Source: CAYVUB01 sp964454675 (GTDB lineage: Bacteria; Bacteroidota; Bacteroidia; Flavobacteriales; Flavobacteriaceae). From it: DNA of 64,000 nucleotides. The notes under the pieces are model-generated. The model did not search any database. It had not been told where the DNA came from and saw only the letters and a list, made by a program, of their open reading frames with translations. This document shows, in pieces, positions 7,201-15,539 of this stretch. The translations under genes and the position numbers were made by a program. How positions within the stretch are numbered: position 1 is the stretch's first letter; the number at the start of each line of letters is the position of its first letter. The stretch lies in assembly GCA_964454675.1 (NCBI GenBank), contig CAYVUB010000012.1:10765-74764 (forward strand), read 5' to 3'.

Positions 7201-8808
7201 TTAGTCGCATCTGCTGGTTTTTACTTTTTCGTTTTCATCAAGGTATTTTTGTTCTACACTACCATTATTCCTTATTCTATAAAGATTGATACCGTTAATG
7301 GTGCCTGTTTTTTGCTTTAAGAATTTTAAAAAACCTCGTTCATTCCCATATTTCTTTATTAGTTTCTCGAAATCTTTTCTGGCAGGTTCACTCGCCAACT
7401 CTCCAAATAAGCTTGGTGTAAGATTATTGATAACATCATTAATATCTCCCTCAAACCTTAAAGTATATGTGCCGCTGCTTGATGCCATTGTCGCAAAAAT
7501 ATTTACCGCATTTATATTATTGCTCTGGGCATTTTTAAGCAGCCTCAAAAATGTCCTTAGGTCTCTGGGTGAAAACATACGGATGCGATTTTCAACGTCA
7601 TCAACACCGTCACCATTTCTATCGGGAATATTTTTATCATTCAAATGAGTATGCATATAGCCCAACATGTCTGAGGTTATTTCTATATCCAAAGAGTGCC
7701 CATCACTGCTTACGTTATTAAGGTTAACGTAAGTTCCATTGCCTTTGTATGAAAACCCACTTTCAGTTGGTGCACTAAACTGTGTTTCAAGATAGTTCTT
7801 TTTTTGAATATACTCAGAGTTTGTTATTTGCTTCTTTATTTCCATACAAAGTAATTCTTTTGGGTCAACTATACAGTTTCCATCTAAATCCCCCGGGATA
7901 TTACACACCTCATCTGGATTTACTAAGCCAGCCAGTGAGTTATCATAATTATCGGATGGTGCGCTACCGTTACCGGGGTCGTTACCACCGGGATAATAAG
8001 GCGGGTTATTTCCGGGATCGTTTCCGGGGTTGGTGTTTGGCCAGCCGGTAGTATCTTCCAGACAATAGAAATAGGGGACATTATTATAGCCAGGGTATTG
8101 TGGACTAATATCACACCCACCACAAGGCTCACCTGGCCAATCACCACAACCACAAGGGTAAGGAACAGGCTGCGTTGTGATTACAACCGTGCCCTGGCAA
8201 TCCGTAGGATAGTACGGGCTGCCGCCCTGTGGTGTGCTGTAATCGTTATAAGGGTTATTGCTGCCAGAACCGCCGCCGCCAACTGCGCTGTTGTCTTCCT
8301 CGTATTGCTGAAATACATTATTGCCTTTAAAAGTGGTAATGCCGCCTCTATAGGCTGTGTTGGTGTCATTGCGCCATTCTTCTGTGGGTGTATATTTGGT
8401 AATGAACATATACGCTGTCCCGTTTTTATCTTCTATGGTCAAGTTATAAAACTTAGTGCTGTCTGCCTGCGGGTTGGCTATAAGCATGGTATAGGATATG
8501 TAATCTCCTAAAGTAACCTGTTTTATCACATCGGTATAAACGGTAAACCCCAGAGTATCCATAGAATTTCTCGCCTGCATGTTTTGTGAAAGAGGCGTTT
8601 TAAGGTAAGGTTCTATTTGCAAATCGTTTTTAAGGCGGTTAAAGGTTGCGCCTGCCTGGCTGTACGAAATGGTTTTAATAGTTGGCACAAGAGCCTGTGT
8701 GTTTTGTTCGTCTTTTGTGAAAGCATCATCTTTCTGGCAGCTTACCGCCATAAAAGCTATTGACATAAGCAGCATTGTGAGCCTGAGGTTGGTTTTTGGT
8801 TGTTCCAT
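7201..8808 (-). CDS. Surface lipoprotein with a JAMM-like metallopeptidase motif
   Basis: 535 residues. The N-terminus is a Spc-II signal with lipobox AVSC (Cys24), so it should be lipidated. Residues about 170-305 are a Gly/Pro/Asn/Tyr-rich linker with a Cys cluster (PCGCGDWPGEPCGGC). Two acidic calcium-loop-like segments follow (DLDGNCIVDPKEL and DRNGDGVDD). The C-terminal third has GYMHTHLN and, after an insertion, MFSPRDL. H-x-H...S-x-x-D is the JAB1/MPN (JAMM) zinc-protease signature, here with wider spacing than usual. Activity is inferred only. It is the first gene of the minus-strand island, behind a palindrome at 8867-8884. Confidence 0.7.
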   Translation of the reverse strand: MEQPKTNLRLTMLLMSIAFMAVSCQKDDAFTKDEQNTQALVPTIKTISYSQAGATFNRLKNDLQIEPYLKTPLSQNMQARNSMDTLGFTVYTDVIKQVTLGDYISYTMLIANPQADSTKFYNLTIEDKNGTAYMFITKYTPTEEWRNDTNTAYRGGITTFKGNNVFQQYEEDNSAVGGGGSGSNNPYNDYSTPQGGSPYYPTDCQGTVVITTQPVPYPCGCGDWPGEPCGGCDISPQYPGYNNVPYFYCLEDTTGWPNTNPGNDPGNNPPYYPGGNDPGNGSAPSDNYDNSLAGLVNPDEVCNIPGDLDGNCIVDPKELLCMEIKKQITNSEYIQKKNYLETQFSAPTESGFSYKGNGTYVNLNNVSSDGHSLDIEITSDMLGYMHTHLNDKNIPDRNGDGVDDVENRIRMFSPRDLRTFLRLLKNAQSNNINAVNIFATMASSSGTYTLRFEGDINDVINNLTPSLFGELASEPARKDFEKLIKKYGNERGFLKFLKQKTGTINGINLYRIRNNGSVEQKYLDENEKVKTSRCD

Positions 8809-8866
8809 AATCTTTTATTTTAGTGGATTTAAAGCGGCAATGTAACCACAATAATTTGATTGTGAA

Positions 8867-8884
8867 ATACGTAGTTCTACGTAT
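8867..8884 (-). promoter_or_regulatory. Perfect palindrome upstream of the island's first gene
   Basis: ATACGTAG and CTACGTAT flank a central TT: 8-bp perfect arms, about 60-75 bp upstream of the lipoprotein ATG. A TACATTGC box (weak TAnnTTTG match) lies between it and the start codon. The symmetry and position suit a dimeric activator such as a LuxR- or CRP-type regulator. The protein is unknown. Confidence 0.5.
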
Positions 8885-8915
8885 ATTTTAAGAAAAGCAG
8901 AACTATTTAAATGCC

Positions 8916-8957
8916 AAAACCTTTTTATACCCGGATTTTAAGTATAAAAAAGGTTTT
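8916..8957. terminator. Hairpin between glnS and the island
   Basis: AAAACCTTTTTATAC (8916-8930) pairs with GTATAAAAAAGGTTTT (8942-8957), with one bulged base. It is 23 bp beyond the glnS stop on the minus strand, so it probably terminates glnS. The weak U tract on that strand lowers certainty. Confidence 0.6.
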
Positions 8958-8979
8958 GTTTTTAAAAATGAATTTATAT

Positions 8980-11031
8980 CTAAGCTATCGCTGTTGCTTC
9001 TTTAACCAGCAAAGCATCAGAATCCTGTAATGCCGCATCAATAAACGCGGTAACAGCATCATTACGGTTCAAGCCGTTTTTAAGCAGTACACCAAGCGTG
9101 ACGGCAACCGCTATACGGGTACCCACTTTTTTTGCCGCGGTATTAAACAGCGGTTCAAGCTCGTCGTAACTAACGCTTTTTGCCAGTTGTTGGATTTCGG
9201 CTTTTACCTTTTGCTGTTTATCTTCAGGAATATTGGTGTATTTTTTTCCTAATTGCTGGATAACATCAATCGCTTTACGCTCGTTTTGTTGCTGTGGTTT
9301 AGGTTGGGAAACGGCTTCCGTTTTTTCAGTTTGCTGCGATTGCTTTTCCCAGGAATCACGTAAACCTACGGTTTTGTTAAATACCGGTTGTGACACTGTG
9401 CTGTCCTTATCCACACAAAAATAGCCCAAACGCTGAAACTGGAACCTGTCGCCCGCTTTAGCTTCCAACAGGCTTGGCTCTACAAATGCTGTAGTAATTT
9501 TTAAAGATTCAGGATTTAAAAATTCCATAAAATCTTTATCGTCGTGGGCATCGGGTGCTTCATCCAGAAACAAACGGTCGTAAATTCTTACTTCGGCTTT
9601 TACCGCATGTTTTACAGATACCCAATGCAGGGTTCCTTTCACTTTTCGCAAACTGGCTTCGGTACCGCCGCCACTTAAGCTATCGGCATCATAGGTACAG
9701 TGTATTTCAGTGATGTTGCCGGCGACATCTTTTATAACACTTTCGCCTTTAATAATATAAGCGTTTTTAAGACGTACTTCCTTACCAAGGCTCAACCGGA
9801 AATATTTACTGTTTGCCGCTTCCTGAAAATCTTCACGTTCAATGTACAGTTCTTTTGAAAACGGTACGTTTCTGTAACCGGCATTGCTATCTTCCTGATT
9901 ACCTGCCTGTCCGGCAGGCAGGTTTTCGGCTTCAAGCCATTCTTCTTTTCCGTCGGGATAATTGGTAATGACCAATTTTACGGGGTCAAGAACCGCCATA
10001 ACCCGTGGCGCGGTTTTGTTTAAATCTTCACGAATACAAAATTCCAGCAATGCTACATCAATAATATTGTCGCGCTTTGCAACGCCTACGGTTTCCACAA
10101 ATTTTCTAATAGCCGGTGGCGTGTAACCTCTTCGGCGTAAACCGGAAATTGTAGGCATACGCGGGTCGTCCCAACCACGAACAATACCGTCTTCAACCAA
10201 TTTAAGCAACTTGCGTTTGCTCATGATGGTATAGCTAAGGTTCAAACGGGCAAACTCGCGTTGTTTAGGGCGTAATGTATCGGTATCTATGATTTGGTCT
10301 AAAAACCAATCATAAAGCTCTCTGTGGGGTTTAAATTCAAGCGAGCACAACGAATGTGAGATTTGTTCAATATAATCGCTTTCACCATGTGTCCAGTCAT
10401 ACATTGGGTAAATGCACCAATCATTTCCTGTGCGGTGATGTTGTTTGTGAAGAATGCGGTACATGATTGGGTCGCGCATCAACATATTGGTGTGCTGCAT
10501 ATCGATTTTGGCACGAAGTACGTGTGTTCCTTCGGGGAATTCGCCGTTTTTCATACGCTCGAACAAATCGAGATTTTCTTTTACAGAACGGTTTCTGTAC
10601 GGACTGTCAACTCCCGGTTGTGTGGGTGTTCCTTTTTGTTCGGCCATAGCTTCTGACGATTGCGAATCGACATAGGCTTTATCTTCTTTTATGAGTTGAA
10701 CCGCCCAATCGTATAACTGCCGGAAATAATCGGACGAATACACCTCTCTTGCCCATTTATAGCCCAGCCAAGCGACATCTTCCTTAATGGCATCTACATA
10801 TTCCTGCTCTTCTTTTGCAGGATTAGTATCGTCAAACCTGAGATTTACCGGTGCGTTGTATTTTTCGCCCAAACCAAAACTGATACCGATAGCCTTGGTG
10901 TGGCCAATATGCAAATAACCGTTTGGTTCCGGCGGAAAACGAAAGCGTAAATCATTTTTTGACATGCCGTTTGCCAAATCTTCTTCTATAATATGCTCAA
11001 TAAAATTGAGTGGTTTTATTTCTTCGGACAT
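8980..11031 (-). CDS. glnS: Glutamine--tRNA ligase with YqeY-like C-terminal domain
   Basis: Class I synthetase charging tRNA-Gln. PPEPNGYLHIGHTKA (HIGH, residues 41-44) and TIMSKRKLLKLV (KMSKS-type, near residue 268) mark the catalytic core; the two-barrel anticodon-binding region follows. After a Gln-rich linker (about 560-585) comes a helical domain of about 100 residues resembling YqeY/GatB tails, an arrangement known in some bacterial GlnRS. Presence of glnS implies direct glutaminylation. Near residue 373 a 23-bp palindrome adds LPAGQAG in frame. The total of 683 residues fits a tailed GlnRS. It is monocistronic and transcribed away from folB. Confidence 0.96.
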   Translation of the reverse strand: MSEEIKPLNFIEHIIEEDLANGMSKNDLRFRFPPEPNGYLHIGHTKAIGISFGLGEKYNAPVNLRFDDTNPAKEEQEYVDAIKEDVAWLGYKWAREVYSSDYFRQLYDWAVQLIKEDKAYVDSQSSEAMAEQKGTPTQPGVDSPYRNRSVKENLDLFERMKNGEFPEGTHVLRAKIDMQHTNMLMRDPIMYRILHKQHHRTGNDWCIYPMYDWTHGESDYIEQISHSLCSLEFKPHRELYDWFLDQIIDTDTLRPKQREFARLNLSYTIMSKRKLLKLVEDGIVRGWDDPRMPTISGLRRRGYTPPAIRKFVETVGVAKRDNIIDVALLEFCIREDLNKTAPRVMAVLDPVKLVITNYPDGKEEWLEAENLPAGQAGNQEDSNAGYRNVPFSKELYIEREDFQEAANSKYFRLSLGKEVRLKNAYIIKGESVIKDVAGNITEIHCTYDADSLSGGGTEASLRKVKGTLHWVSVKHAVKAEVRIYDRLFLDEAPDAHDDKDFMEFLNPESLKITTAFVEPSLLEAKAGDRFQFQRLGYFCVDKDSTVSQPVFNKTVGLRDSWEKQSQQTEKTEAVSQPKPQQQNERKAIDVIQQLGKKYTNIPEDKQQKVKAEIQQLAKSVSYDELEPLFNTAAKKVGTRIAVAVTLGVLLKNGLNRNDAVTAFIDAALQDSDALLVKEATAIA
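9901..9923. repeat. Palindrome inserted in frame in glnS
   Basis: ACCTGCCTG and CAGGCAGGT (9-bp perfect arms) flank TCCGG. It reads LPAGQAG on the glnS strand. Its core matches the tandem elements inside the metal ATPase at 48312-48353. Confidence 0.8.
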
Positions 11032-11158
11032 TGTTAAGTTATTAATTATTAGTTATTAGTTGTTTTGTCTATGTGAAAAATCACACTGAATTTATAAAAA
11101 CTAACACCCAAATAAAATACATGCAAAATTAGACATTTTTTTAGTTCCATAAATGCCT

Positions 11159-11166
11159 TATTTTTG
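11159..11166 (+). promoter_or_regulatory. Candidate -7 box before folB
   Basis: TATTTTTG matches TAnnTTTG and ends 17 bases before ATG 11184. A start at the GTG of 11166 would overlap this box, so the box favours the ATG at 11184. The -33 element is unclear. Confidence 0.4.
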
Positions 11167-11183
11167 TGATTATAAAAGAAGAT

Positions 11184-11552
11184 ATGGGAACCATACGATT
11201 AGAAAATATAAGAGTATTTGCACATCACGGCTGCCTGCCCGAAGAAACGAAAATTGGGAGCGACTACCGGGTTGATTTAGAAATCAAAGCCCATTTGTCA
11301 ACCTCTGCAATAACCGATAAATTAAATGACACGGTAGATTATGTCTTGCTCAATCGTATTGTAAAAGAAGAAATGCTCATACCAAACGCATTGTTGGAAA
11401 CGGTTGCCAAGCGCATTTTGAACAGGATTTTTGATGAAGCACCGCTTGTTAAAAAAGCCACTGTGAGCGTAAGTAAAATAAATCCGCCGATAGGTGGCGA
11501 TGTGGAAATGGTAACCATAAAAATGAGTGAAAAACGAAAAAAGATAAACTAA
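11184..11552 (+). CDS. folB: Dihydroneopterin aldolase
   Basis: Cytoplasmic folate-pathway enzyme that cleaves 7,8-dihydroneopterin to 6-hydroxymethyl-dihydropterin and glycolaldehyde. Starting at ATG 11184 the protein has 122 residues, normal for FolB. IRLENIRVFAHHGCLPEETK is the typical N-terminal block. A central TVDYVLLNRIVKEEM, the LLETVAKRI helix and the KINPPIGGDVEMVTI end follow, including the conserved Glu/Lys positions of the family. A GTG at 11166 would add six residues but lies in the putative promoter. The next feature is tRNA-Cys on the same strand. Confidence 0.93.
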   Translation: MGTIRLENIRVFAHHGCLPEETKIGSDYRVDLEIKAHLSTSAITDKLNDTVDYVLLNRIVKEEMLIPNALLETVAKRILNRIFDEAPLVKKATVSVSKINPPIGGDVEMVTIKMSEKRKKIN

Positions 11553-11608
11553 ATGGTTTAAAACTTTATTTTTTTTTACATTTGCCGTCTATTTTATCTC
11601 AAAATAAT

Positions 11609-11632
11609 GAGATTCCCGTTTTCATGGGAATT
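11609..11632. repeat. Short palindrome upstream of tRNA-Cys
   Basis: GAGATTCCCG, TTTTC, then ATGGGAAT. It is a diverged member of the family seen at 63-89 and 14316-14338. It sits five bases before the tRNA, probably within the primary transcript, because a TACATTTG box lies upstream at 11577-11584. Confidence 0.6.
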
Positions 11633-11636
11633 ATAT

Positions 11637-11707
11637 GGCATCATGGCCGAGTGGCTAGGCTCAGCTCTGCAAAAGCTGCTACAGCGGTTCGAATCCGCTT
11701 GATGCCT
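11637..11707 (+). tRNA. tRNA-Cys (GCA)
   Basis: A 71-nt cloverleaf. The acceptor stem GGCATCA pairs with TGATGCC. The anticodon stem CAGCT/AGCTG encloses CTGCAAA, giving anticodon GCA. The T arm is GCGGTTCGAATCCGC. The base after the stem is compatible with U73, typical of tRNA-Cys. CCA is not encoded, and a terminator follows directly. Confidence 0.95.
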
Positions 11708-11708
11708 C

Positions 11709-11740
11709 GAAAACCTCTGGAGAAATCCGGAGGTTTTTTT
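11709..11740 (+). terminator. Terminator of tRNA-Cys
   Basis: AACCTCTGGA, GAAA loop, TCCGGAGGTT, then a T run. It is a 10-bp stem with one G-T pair, two bases after the tRNA. Confidence 0.9.
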
Positions 11741-11764
11741 ATTGTTAAGAAAAATTAAACGATT

Positions 11765-12451
11765 CTATGGCCTGTCTATAGGATGTATCTTCTCAATACG
11801 TTGCTTAATAATTTCCTTTTCTTTTGGGAAAAATGCCTGAACCAGCAACAGCACACCAAAGCCGAGAATCACTAAAGAAATGATTTTTTTGGTTTTAAAA
11901 ATACGGCGTGGTGTGAGTTTACTCTTCAGCTTTTTTGACAGAGCAATCTTAACTAAATCGACCAGAAAATAGGTAATTAATATGGTTAACAGAAACGTTA
12001 TCAAACCTTTGTTTGAGTCTGTGATAGAATTGCCGATAACAATAAAACCCAACCATCCCAACAACACGCCAATATTGATAAAGTTGAGTAAAAATCCTTT
12101 TAAAAACAGTTTGCCGTAATTTTTCTGGATTTCAATTTTATGGTATTCTTTAACGATAGCCCTGAATGATTTTGAGGTTTTTGTAAAAGAAATTACACCG
12201 TAAGCTACCAGAAGTACACCTCCAAAGACCAAAAAATTAGGATCGTCTTTTATGGTTTCAAGTAATCTGTTGGTACTAAAAAAGGCTACGGCAATAAACA
12301 AAATATCGGCAATCATAACGCCAAAATCAAATATCAAAGCACTTTTAAATCCTTTTGTAGCGCTGGTTTCCAACAGGACAAAAAATACAGGACCAATAGT
12401 AAATGCTAAAACTATACCGAAAGGGATAGCTGATAATATGGCGTCAAACAT
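11765..12451 (-). CDS. LysE family translocator
   Basis: 228-residue inner-membrane protein of the LysE/RhtB exporter family. The N-terminus, AILSAIPFGIVLAFTIGPVF, is the family signature, followed by ETSATKGFKSALIFDFGV. Hydrophobic segments at about residues 5-25, 38-60, 70-90, 115-135, 145-165 and 185-205 fit six membrane helices. The substrate is unknown; family members export amino acids or related small molecules. The GIN-domain gene ends 35 bp from its start. Confidence 0.85.
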   Translation of the reverse strand: MFDAILSAIPFGIVLAFTIGPVFFVLLETSATKGFKSALIFDFGVMIADILFIAVAFFSTNRLLETIKDDPNFLVFGGVLLVAYGVISFTKTSKSFRAIVKEYHKIEIQKNYGKLFLKGFLLNFINIGVLLGWLGFIVIGNSITDSNKGLITFLLTILITYFLVDLVKIALSKKLKSKLTPRRIFKTKKIISLVILGFGVLLLVQAFFPKEKEIIKQRIEKIHPIDRP

Positions 12452-12485
12452 AGAAAGGTTGGTTTCTACAAATTTACGCTTTTTT

Positions 12486-13160
12486 TTAATCCATTATCCG
12501 GATTTTTCCACCTAAAGCTTTGCTTTCATTTACCGTTTGCGGATTTCCGTAAATATCAATAGTACCACCGGCTCTTACTTTTGCGTTAACTGTTTGCGAG
12601 GCATTAATTTTTGCTTCGCCACCGGCTTTTATATCAACATTAGTAGTTTTTGTTTCAAGGGATTTTCCTTTATAAATACCACCGGTAGTGATGTTTATGG
12701 TTTGACTGTTGGCATTTCCGTGAGTTTCCACAACACCTCCGGAAACGGCTTTAACATCTGCTTTGTTAACGTCTAAAGCTATTTTTATTTGTGCGCCTTC
12801 CTGAGCTTTAAGCTCTATATGGTCTTGCTTAAAGGTTTCATTTGAAGAAATATAAGCACCTTCATTACCATCAATGATTGATAATTTTGTGTAATAAACT
12901 TTTACAAACGTGTTGGAACCGTTGAAGATTTTATTGAACTTCATCCGGATTTTTAAAATACCGTTTTTATTGACAACTTCTACGTTTTCAATATCATCTC
13001 CTGTGATTTCTACCGAATTTTTATCAGATTTTACCAGATGGACTTCAATTAAATCATAGACTTTAATTTCGGAAAAATCACCTACTGTTTTTTCTGAAGG
13101 ATTTTGTGCAGACAATGTTAATGTTACTGCAAAAGCAATGATTGTTATGATTGATTTCAT
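12486..13160 (-). CDS. Secreted GIN-domain (DUF2807) protein
   Basis: 224 residues. The Spc-I signal peptide MKSIITIIAFAVTLTLSAQN leads into FSEIKVYDLIEVHLVKSDKN, the start of a head GIN (DUF2807) domain. The rest is a repetitive right-handed-helix-like pattern of short strands (NVDIKAGGEAKINASQTVNA, IDIYGNPQTVNES). These domains are common in Bacteroidota and are thought to be adhesive or envelope-associated; no enzyme activity is implied. Spaced 35 bp from lysE on the same strand, so co-transcription is possible. Confidence 0.85.
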   Translation of the reverse strand: MKSIITIIAFAVTLTLSAQNPSEKTVGDFSEIKVYDLIEVHLVKSDKNSVEITGDDIENVEVVNKNGILKIRMKFNKIFNGSNTFVKVYYTKLSIIDGNEGAYISSNETFKQDHIELKAQEGAQIKIALDVNKADVKAVSGGVVETHGNANSQTINITTGGIYKGKSLETKTTNVDIKAGGEAKINASQTVNAKVRAGGTIDIYGNPQTVNESKALGGKIRIMD

Positions 13161-13258
13161 ATATAAATATTTATTGTTTTTTAAAGGTTATAGCTATTGT
13201 ACGAACAGAAAGACCGTACCGGATAAAGATTAAGAAAAATTTATAATGTTACACACAG

Positions 13259-13285
13259 AGGCTTCGGCTGCGCTCAGCCCGACAG
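13259..13285. repeat. GGCTTCGGCTGCGCTCAGCC-type element behind rnr
   Basis: A GC-rich island (about 13258-13287) in an AT-rich spacer, with GGCT/AGCC and GGCTG...CAGCC pairing. It sits between the rnr stop (13295) and the GIN gene. It may help terminate rnr and looks like a dispersed intergenic repeat. Confidence 0.5.
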
Positions 13286-13294
13286 GTTGATTAT

Positions 13295-15511
13295 TTATGC
13301 TTTTCCAATCAAGTTAAAATCGAGATGCTTTTTTACTAAATCGGTGTTTTTGACCTTTACAATAACTTCATCGCCAAGCTGGTACATGGTTTTTGATTTT
13401 TTACCGATAAGTGCATATTGTTCCTGGTCAAACTGGTAATGATCGTCTTTCATATCGCGCACACTCACCATACCTTCACATTTATTGGAAATAATTTCAA
13501 TATAAATTCCCCAATCGGTAACACCTGAAATTACACCAATAAAATCTTCATCTTTATGATTTTCCATAAACCGAATCTGCATGTATTTTATCGAATCACG
13601 CTCAGCTTTTGTAGCAAGGTTTTCCATATTGCTCGAATGTACACAGCGTTCTTCAAAAATAGCTTCATTTGCCGGTTTTCCACCATCGAGATACTGTTGC
13701 AATAAACGGTGTGCCATAACATCGGGATAACGGCGTATAGGCGATGTAAAATGGCTGTAATAATCAAATGCCAGACCGTAATGTCCTATGTTGTGTATGG
13801 TGTATTCGGCTTTGCTCATACTGCGTATGGTAAGTGTATCGACCATATTCTGTTCTTTTTTTCCGGCAACACTTTCTAATAAACTGTTTAACGAAGCGGT
13901 TGTGGTTTTCTTGTCTTTAAAATTGAGTTTATACCCAAATTTCGACACGACATTTTGTAATGCTGCCAGTTTTGCTGCATCGGGTTCATCATGTACTCTG
14001 TAAACAAAGGTCTTTTTTGGTGATTGTTTCCCAATAAATTCGGCTACTTTTTTGTTTGCCAGCAACATAAATTCTTCAATGAGTTTATTGGCATCTTTAC
14101 TGGTTTTAAAAAATACGCCAACAGGATTTGCCTTGTCGTCTAAATCGAACTTCACTTCTACTTTATCAAATGAAATCGCACCATCTTTCATACGTTGACG
14201 ACGCATAATAACGGCAAGCTCATTCATTTTTAAAATAGCATAGGCAATAGCTTCATCAGTTTTATAAGCTTTTCCTGTTAAGGAAACTTCACTTGGTATT
14301 AGTGTATTTACAGACGAGATTCCTGCCTTCGCGGGAATTTGAGGATTGTTTTCAATGATTGCCTGAGCTTCTTCGTAAGCAAAACGGGCATCGCTGTAAA
14401 TGACGGTTCTACCAAACCATTGGTTTTTAACTTCGGCTTTATCATTTATTTGAAAAATTGCAGAAAACGTATATTTTTCTTCGTTTGGTCTTAGCGAGCA
14501 AGCATTGTTTGATAATACTTCAGGGAGCATTGGCACAACTCTGTCAACCAGGTAAACCGATGTTGCACGGTTGTAGGCTTCCTCATCCAAAACGGTTCCT
14601 TCCTGAAGATAATGTGATACATCAGCAATATGAACGCCTATTTCATACAAACCGTTTTCTAAAATTTGAAACGATAAAGCATCATCAAAATCTTTGGCAT
14701 CTTTCGGGTCGATGGTAAATGTGAGAATATCCCGCATATCACGGCGTTTCGCTATTTCGGCGGCGGTAATGGATGTATCGAGCTTGTTGGCAAATTCTTC
14801 TACATTTGGTGGAAATTCATAAGGTAAACCGTATTCTGCAAGTATGGAATGAATTTCGGTGTTATGCTCGCCCGGTTTTCCTAAGACTTGAAGAACTTTT
14901 CCTGAAGGCGAATCGGCATTTTCGGGCCAGTCTTCAAGTGATACCAATACTTTATCGCCGTTTTGAGCATCTTTAGTTTTATCTATCGGAACAAAAATAT
15001 CTTTATACATTTTTGTGCTGTCGGCAACTACAAACGCAAAATTTCTCTGAATTTGAATTACACCTACATATTCGTTTTTTGCCCGATTGATTACAGCGGT
15101 TATTTCTCCTTCAACTTTTCCTTGTTTGCGACGTTTATAAACATAAAATTGTACTTCATCGCCATTTAAAGCCTTGTTAATATGATTGGAAGATACAAAA
15201 ACATCATCGTCAAAATCATCTGAAATAATATATCCGGAACCTTTTGACGATAAGTCTAAAATACCTGTATGGTATTCCGTAGAAATCACGGCTTTGTATT
15301 TACCGCGTTCTACTTCTTCAATATCTTTTTTTGCTGTAAGTTCGTGAAGTTTTTTTATGATTTGATTTCTGCTGCTGGCATCATCGAGCTTTAAAATAGA
15401 AGCTATTTGTTTGTAATTTAAAGTTTTACCTTTTTCGTTCCTTAAAATTTTGAGTATTGTATTTGTGAGGTTTGAAGTATTATTCGATTTTTTTTTCTTC
15501 TTTCTTGTCAT
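13295..15511 (-). CDS. rnr: Ribonuclease R
   Basis: 738-residue 3'-5' exoribonuclease of the RNB family. Order: N-terminal winged helix (TILKILRNEKGKTLNYKQI), cold-shock domains, the RNB catalytic domain with DPKDAKDFDDALSF (metal-binding Asp cluster, about residue 265) and HYGLAFDYYSHFTSPIRRYP, then a C-terminal S1 domain (GVISGVTDWGIYIEI). Near residue 395 a 23-bp palindrome is read in frame as IPAKAGIS within a stretch that looks inserted in the RNB domain. RNase R degrades structured RNA in the cytoplasm. A basic TRKKKKKSNN N-terminus is present. Confidence 0.95.
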   Translation of the reverse strand: MTRKKKKKSNNTSNLTNTILKILRNEKGKTLNYKQIASILKLDDASSRNQIIKKLHELTAKKDIEEVERGKYKAVISTEYHTGILDLSSKGSGYIISDDFDDDVFVSSNHINKALNGDEVQFYVYKRRKQGKVEGEITAVINRAKNEYVGVIQIQRNFAFVVADSTKMYKDIFVPIDKTKDAQNGDKVLVSLEDWPENADSPSGKVLQVLGKPGEHNTEIHSILAEYGLPYEFPPNVEEFANKLDTSITAAEIAKRRDMRDILTFTIDPKDAKDFDDALSFQILENGLYEIGVHIADVSHYLQEGTVLDEEAYNRATSVYLVDRVVPMLPEVLSNNACSLRPNEEKYTFSAIFQINDKAEVKNQWFGRTVIYSDARFAYEEAQAIIENNPQIPAKAGISSVNTLIPSEVSLTGKAYKTDEAIAYAILKMNELAVIMRRQRMKDGAISFDKVEVKFDLDDKANPVGVFFKTSKDANKLIEEFMLLANKKVAEFIGKQSPKKTFVYRVHDEPDAAKLAALQNVVSKFGYKLNFKDKKTTTASLNSLLESVAGKKEQNMVDTLTIRSMSKAEYTIHNIGHYGLAFDYYSHFTSPIRRYPDVMAHRLLQQYLDGGKPANEAIFEERCVHSSNMENLATKAERDSIKYMQIRFMENHKDEDFIGVISGVTDWGIYIEIISNKCEGMVSVRDMKDDHYQFDQEQYALIGKKSKTMYQLGDEVIVKVKNTDLVKKHLDFNLIGKA
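14316..14338. repeat. Palindrome inserted in frame in rnr
   Basis: ATTCCTGC and GCGGGAAT flank CTTC with one G-T pair, preceded by GAG. It is nearly identical to the intergenic element at 63-89. On the rnr strand it encodes IPAKAGIS without breaking the frame. Confidence 0.85.
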
Positions 15512-15539
15512 CTTCTAAATATCTATATGTAACAAATCT

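Noticed and set aside
8098..8511. 137-aa plus-strand frame opposite the lipoprotein
   Set aside because: Shadow of the Gly/Pro/Asn-rich low-complexity segment; no start signal and no family features.
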